This document shows positions 59,024-64,000 of a stretch of 64,000 nucleotides of DNA, in pieces (within the stretch, counting starts at the first letter, position 1; each line of letters opens with the position of its first letter). The stretch spans positions 9,374,383 through 9,438,382 of the forward strand of contig QXEO01000548.1 in the NCBI GenBank assembly GCA_007115705.1, read 5' to 3'. Source of the stretch: Dactylis glomerata (lineage: Eukaryota; Streptophyta; Magnoliopsida; Poales; Poaceae). A model generated the notes under the pieces. That model did not search any database, had not been told where the DNA came from, and saw only the letters and a list, made by a program, of their open reading frames with translations. The position numbers were made by a program, and so were the translations under genes.

Positions 59024-60628
59024 GTTTCGTTACACTTCGTGGCACTTTTATGCATTTTCCGGAACTAACCTATTAACAAGTTGCCACAGTGCCAGTTCCC
59101 TGTTTTCTGCTGTTTTTGTGTTTCAAAAGTGATACACAGGAAATATTCTCGGAATTGGACGAAACAAGTTCCTGAAGTCTTATTTTACCTGGAAGCTTCC
59201 AGAGATCCGAAGGAGAGTAGGAGGGGGGGGCCACCAGGGCCCCACACGCAGGGCTGGCGCGGCCAGGGCCTAGGCCGCGCCACCCTGCCGTGAGGGCACC
59301 TGGCCCCTCCTCTGACATCGCCCCTTCGCCTATAAAGACCCCCCGACGGAAAAAACCTAAGTACCCGATCACTTTTCCAGAACACATCGCGATCCGCCGC
59401 CGCCGTTGACCCGAAAATTGGGAGGGTCCAGAAGCTCTTCCCGGCACCCTGTCGGAGAGGGGAATCGCCACCGGAGGTCTTCTTCATCGCCATGCTTGCC
59501 TCCGGAGCGATGAGTGAGTAGTCTACCTTGGACTATGGGTCCATAGCAGTAGCTAGATGGTTGTCTTCTCCACCATGTGCTTCATGTTTAGATCTCATGA
59601 GCTGCCCTACATGATTGAGATCACCGTTATGTAATTCTACATGTTTGGTTTGTTGGGATCCGATGAATATTGGTGTTTATGATTGAGTTGTTGTACTGAA
59701 TATTATCTTTTGTTATCTCTATGTTGTTTATGATCTTGCATGCTCTCCGTTGTTAGTAGCTATCTTGGCCGAGTAGTTGCTAGTGACTCCAAGAGGGGGT
59801 ATTTATGCTCGATAGTGGGTTCATGCCTCTATTTAACCTGGGGGAGTGACAGAAACCTCTAAGGTTGTAGATGTGCTGTTGCTACCAGGGAGAAAACAAC
59901 ATTCATATGCTCAAGGGCATATGCTTTATTTACATTACACACTTTGCTTAATACAATTATCCGTTGTTCGCAACTTAATACTTATGGGGTGTTCGGACGA
60001 TATCCCCGTGAGTGGATTATTAGTCATAGATGCAGTTGGATGACGGTCTATGTATTTTGTTGTAATGCCCAGAGTAAATCTCATAGTGATCTTCTTGACA
60101 TATCACATTTATCTTTATTCTATCAATTACCCAACTGTAATTTGTTTACCCAGCATGTGTTATTTATCTTATGGAGAGACACCACTAGTGAACTGTGGAC
60201 CCCGGTCCTATTTCCATCATATTGCTATCACCTGTTTACTTTACTCGCACTGTTTAGTTTACTCGCATACTCTATTGTTTTCCACTCGATACGCTCATAA
60301 CCTTTGTTTCAAGCAAACCAGTGAGATTGACAACCTCATCGCAAGTTGGGAACGAAGTACTTGGTTGTGTTGTGTGCAGGATTCGCGTTGCAGCTAGCAA
60401 GCAAAGCTTGGACGAGGCGCCATATATAAATTGTCCGAAGCTGTCGCAAGCTAGCAAGCATCACCTTCAGTCGTTTGTCTCTCCTCTCCAAGAATGATTA
60501 AAGCTTGGTTTCTTAACTGAGAAAAAACTAGCTGCTATACTCATCATACCTTCCTCTTGGGGTTCCCAACGGGCTGGTTATTCACCACGCACAAGGACCG
60601 TCTGCTACGCGTCAACTTGGCACCAGCA
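59024..60628 (+). repeat. 3' LTR lacking its first ~67 bp
   Basis: Homology to the 5' LTR starts at GTTTCGTTACACTTCG, equivalent to about 53790 in the 5' copy. The TGATACATC start and the adjacent polypurine tract are missing; unrelated sequence ending TATTTGATTAGT abuts instead. The 3' end and TATAAA (59331-59336) are intact. Confidence 0.88.
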
Positions 60629-60633
60629 GTAGA

Positions 60634-61137
60634 TCCAATGTGTTTGTGCCCTACTGACTTTGATCCAATAAATGTCACACACTCCTAGTGGTGTGTGGGT
60701 GCTAGGCTTCCTGCTCCGGTGCAGCAGATTTCATCTACCCTGCCGTTTCAGGGGTTTTGAGTAGTTTTCTCACGTTCATCGACACATGCAATGTGTGTAG
60801 ATCGAATGTGTTTGTGCCCTACCCACTTTGATCCAATGCATGTCACACACTTCTAGTGGTGTGTGGGTGCTAGGATTCCTGCTCCGGTGCAGCAGATTCC
60901 GTCTACCCTGCCGTTTCGGGGGTTTTGAGGGGTTTTCCGACGTTCATCGACACATGCAATGTGTGTAGATCCTATGTGTTTGTGCCCTACCCACTTTGAT
61001 CCAATGCATGTCACACACTCCTAGTGGTGTGTGGGTGCTAGACTTCCTGCTCCGGTGTAGCAGATTGGTCTACCCTGTCATTTTAGGGGTTTTGAGGGGT
61101 TTTCTGACGTTCATCGACACATGCAATGTAGATCCAT
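60634..61137 (+). repeat. 168-bp tandem array B, right part
   Basis: Unit marks at 60719, 60887 and 61055. The 85 bases before the first mark plus the 83 before the LTR element make exactly one 168-bp unit. Confidence 0.95.
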
Positions 61138-61480
61138 TGTTTGGATTTTGAATTTTTATTCAGATTTCAAATTTGTTTGAGATTTTGAATTTTTGTTCAG
61201 ATTGAGAAAAAAAATTGTTTTGGATTTTCATATTTTGTTCATATTTCAAATTTGTTTGTATTTTAAAATTTTGTTCTCATTTTGAATATCTGTTTGGATT
61301 TTGAATTTGTTTAATTTCGAAATTATTCAAATTTTGAATTTGTTCATATTTTGCATTTGTTAGAATTTGAATTTGTTCATATTTGGAATTTTTGTTGTAA
61401 TTTAAAATTTGTTTGAATTTTGAATTTTTGTTTAGATTTAGAAAAACAATTTGTTCAGATTGAGAAAAAAAGAAAAAAAA
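61138..61480. repeat. T-rich low-complexity repeat
   Basis: Irregular iteration of TTTGAATTTGTTCA and TTTGGATTTTGAATTT-like strings for about 340 bp, ending in A-rich sequence. Confidence 0.75.
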
Positions 61481-61575
61481 AGGAAAAAGGGCTGATGGGC
61501 CGGGCCGTTTGGGAGAAGCCCACAGAATCATTGGCTTGGGAAGATGCGGCCCATTTACAGCACCGCCGCTGGTCA

Positions 61576-61610
61576 TATATAAATCTCGATGCCCCAACCC
61601 TAACCCTAAC
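61576..61610 (+). promoter_or_regulatory. TATA box and telo-box of a possible promoter
   Basis: TATATAAA at 61576-61583 is followed by CCCTAACCCTAAC (61598-61610). Telo-boxes near the transcription start are common in plant ribosomal-protein and translation genes. A non-coding first exon may end near 61771 (GTCCAG|GTTTTA). The gene it drives could be the one starting at 63940, but a 2.2-kb leader intron is only a guess. Confidence 0.4.
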
Positions 61611-62552
61611 ATACGCGTCTACGCCTTGTATTGCGCAATCATCATCAACTCCCTCCGTTGCCGCTTCCTCCACGAAGCAGAAACCGCGAGAAACTCCACT
61701 GCGTCCGCACGTGGTGGTCGACGTACGTGGACGAACTACATCGACTCCGCGCCTCCTCAACGCCCGTCCAGGTTTTAGTTCGATCTATCCTAATCGCCGT
61801 ACGTGGTGATCGTTTTCAGTTGGCGTAGATCGGTTTGTCATATAGGATCAGCGCAGGGCCGTTGATGGTAGGTTTAGTTTGATCATTGTGTTTGTTGTTT
61901 CTTGCGCGGCTCAGGCCAAACAGCCCACGATCGATCCAGTCTAGATTAGTTTGATCATTTTCAGTCTGGTGATCGGCGATGAGCGATCTGTTTCACGGCC
62001 CCCGGTTCACACACCGAGGTAACCAGCCTAGGTAAGATCGCTGCAGCCTGCTACCTAGTGCCTGGCGCCTGAGAAGTTTTTTTATACTGCAAGTTCTTTA
62101 GCTTTTTATACTCTGAAGTTTTCCAACCTTTTCATACTGCATGTATATACTTCAAGTTTTTCCTATTTCCTGTACGCATCAATCAAACTTTTCATACTAC
62201 CTGTACATAATGCAAGTTTCAAGCTTCTCATACTAACAGATGAAGAAACGCATCAATCAAACCTACCTAGCCATGTAGAAATATTTTATGAATTTATTAA
62301 TTTGTGAAACAAAAGCAAATCATGAGAAGGACCAAATGTCAATTGGGTTCTCAAAACAAGAAATGATAGAGATTAAAAGATGAATTATAGAGATATGATT
62401 GAATATTTTATTTCAAAAAATACCAGGCAGATAAAGCCTTTTGGTAGAGCATGAGGTTCGCTTATTACTTCAATGCTATATTTAATATTTTAGATTCAAT
62501 AATTGATTATTTTCAGAACATTGTATATAATAGAATAAGCAAAATAGCCTCC
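61611..62552. other. Possible leader exon and intron, no coding gene seen
   Basis: Open frames at 61420-61828 overlap the putative promoter and are not supported. 62040-62260 carries several TTTTCATACT.C-like repeats. Confidence 0.35.
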
Positions 62553-63678
62553 TACCACCGGTGGTAGCTATGCACCCACCATCCACCATTAGATCATCTA
62601 TAGGGAGCATGACATTTCCTACCGAGAGCATAAGATTTAACATAAGAGAAAGCAACGGCGTTTGAATGCATATCTCCATCTCTCACCACCTCTCAACACA
62701 GCCACCCCAACACACCACACCATGCAACCTATTGGATTATCCACCCAAACTAGCCACACACACACCTATTACACCATCCACTCAACCCATCCATCCAAAG
62801 CCACCACACCATGGAACCATACAAACAAACCATCTCATCTCACCACTCCCATTGTGTACTCATAGCTGCCCTCTCCTTTTCTATTTAGCATTTCCCTGAT
62901 ACATAATCATTTTCATACCATAGCTCAGTAGGACGAACACCTTGATCCGGAAAAATCAGTGGGTAAGTGATGAGCAGGCGGAGCTGGGTGATGCAAATTA
63001 GGATTTCTGTCTGTGTCCCGCTACCCCACTCTCGCATTGTCATCTCTATATGTAGTGGTAGCAGTGAGATAATGGCGGGAAAAGGAAGACCATAACATCC
63101 GCGCCAACAAAATAAATCCTGCCAAAACTACAGATATGGCTTAGCAAGATGGCTATATCACATGGCTAACTCGGTTTTGAAATGGCGGGAAGGGAGAGAA
63201 AAACTACTCCTGCAAAATAATAAATCCATTCAAGGCTACTCACCGTCTTAGCAAAACGGTGAGATCACATGGCATGTCTAGGTGGTTACTTTGTTAGGAG
63301 AGTGTGCAAGGCAACTAGGCATGACATTCCTGAAATCACCACCTGCTCGGTTAGGAAAATATGCAAGGCAACTTGGCAGGTTACTTGGTTAGGAGAGTGT
63401 GCAAGACAACTAGGCATGGCATGTCCGAAATCACCACCTGCCCGGTTAGGAAAATGTGCATGGCAACTCGACATGGCATGTCCCAAATCACCACCTGCTC
63501 TAGCCATACACGATTGCCATTCCAAGTTGCCATTCAGAAGTACCATTTGCATGCAACAAACGGAAGCATTTCATCCGTTATCACCATCATCTCCTGCTCT
63601 CTACATCGCATGCGGTAGGAATATCATGCTCACACAATCTAAGGACAATGCATGCATGCATAGCTACCACCGGTGGTA
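62553..63678. mobile_element. 1.1-kb unit with 22-bp perfect inverted ends
   Basis: TACCACCGGTGGTAGCTATGCA at 62553-62574 is the exact reverse complement of 63657-63678. Each end is itself palindromic around ACCGGT. Flanks share TAGAATAA (62531-62538 and 63696-63703 region), but a clean target duplication was not found. The interior has a CA-rich stretch and a minisatellite; no transposase. Probably a non-autonomous DNA transposon or a palindrome-bounded segment. Confidence 0.5.
63293..63508. repeat. ~57-bp minisatellite (four units)
   Basis: Units begin GTTAGGA(G/A)A.TGTGCA and end AATCACCACCTGC(T/C)C; the second unit is shortened. They lie inside the 62553-63678 unit. Confidence 0.8.
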
Positions 63679-63939
63679 GCAAATCCGCGTTGAATAGAAT
63701 AATCTAAATTTATTATACAATGAAGTAAATTTATAATTTTGTTTGACTAAGTATTAATTAACATCAGTTTTCTTAGTTACTCGGCCATGCGTGCAACACT
63801 CTCAATTATTAAAAAGTGTTTATAAATTGTGCAAGTGTGCACAATTTTCCCTTTTAAATTATAGTGCAACATCTCTTTTTAATGTATTTATTACATGTAC
63901 TAATTCAGAACTGCTTGACTATTTTCTTTTTCCAACAGT

Positions 63940-64000
63940 ATGGACGAGCTCAACGGAGAGGTAGTCTGCGCCGTTGAAAAATGGTGCAAACTACTGGCGG
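63940..64000 (+). CDS. Start of a gene that runs off the window
   Basis: After a pyrimidine tract and TTCCAACAG acceptor-like site, ATG 63940 opens a frame of 20 codons to the window edge (begins MDELNGEVVC, then VEKWCKLL). G+C rises sharply here compared with the AT-rich sequence before it. The protein family cannot be recognised from 20 residues. Confidence 0.5.
   Translation, partial: MDELNGEVVCAVEKWCKLLA

Larger units (their letters stand above)
53724..60628 (+). mobile_element. Non-autonomous Gypsy-like LTR element inserted in array B
   Basis: The 5-bp target duplication GTAGA is at 53719-53723 and 60629-60633. LTRs are 53724-55392 and 59024-60628. The interior has a tRNA-Asp primer site, one 197-codon ORF, and a long non-coding region, with no gag, protease, reverse transcriptase or integrase. 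LTRs differ at roughly 30 sites by eye (about 2 percent), so insertion is fairly recent. It is a relative of the element at 1-4556, probably mobilised by an Athila-type partner. Confidence 0.93.

Noticed and set aside
61593..61610. Interstitial telomere repeat
   Set aside because: Only two CCCTAAC units in front of a possible transcription start; a telo-box promoter element is more likely.
62662..62899. Thr/His/Pro-rich frames of 67-77 codons
   Set aside because: CA-rich low-complexity DNA opens several frames at once; no gene signals.
63286..63679. Repeated-peptide frames on both strands
   Set aside because: Caused by the 57-bp minisatellite (57 = 19 codons), which keeps frames open without coding.

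Overview
This is plant nuclear DNA, very probably from a Pooideae grass (wheat/barley/oat/ryegrass relatives). The signs are spliced genes with GT-AG introns, Athila-type Gypsy elements with a tRNA-Asp primer site, Stowaway MITEs with CTCCCTCCG ends, plant L1-type LINEs with zf-RVT and RNase H domains, and Helitron ends of the CTAG-T type. The species cannot be fixed from sequence alone.

Layout. 1-4556: left-truncated Athila-like Gypsy element on the minus strand, with a broken gag-protease and one LTR. 6639-11028: an intact eight-exon RAB1-type small GTPase gene (+), whose last intron holds a LINE fragment and a TIR element. 12452-17245: a two-exon CC-NBS-LRR resistance-gene homologue (-) with two frameshifts. 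18363-24085: a complete, young LTR element with target duplication AGAGG, a long gag-like ORF and only a scrap of RNase H. 24848-26125: an intronless F-box gene. 26893-28292: a probable Helitron. 29567-29895: a minisatellite split by a 104-bp LINE tail. 30301-41045: a 5'-truncated RNase H-type LINE (LINE-A) carrying a near full-length 7.9-kb LINE (LINE-B) nested inside it, both with clear target duplications. 41837-43806: a three-exon gene for an Ala/Glu-rich protein with a zf-XS-like C-terminus. 44091-44622: a hAT-like TIR element. 45180-61137: a tandem-repeat locus built from an exact 168-bp unit in two arrays, with a predicted three-exon B3-domain gene and a Helitron end between them. The second array is split by a 6.9-kb non-autonomous Gypsy-like element that carries an intact 197-codon ORF of unknown function. 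61560-64000: a possible promoter with a telo-box, a 1.1-kb unit bounded by 22-bp inverted repeats, and the first codons of a gene that leaves the window.

The host genes are unrelated neighbours (vesicle traffic, immunity, ubiquitin ligation, transcription/RNA-linked) and show no joint pathway. Most of the window is mobile DNA whose order of insertion can be read from nesting and target duplications. The most unusual items are the phase-exact 168-bp arrays, the non-autonomous LTR elements with their own conserved ORFs, and the self-derived filler at the 5' junction of LINE-B. All splice models, element boundaries and lesion counts were made by eye.
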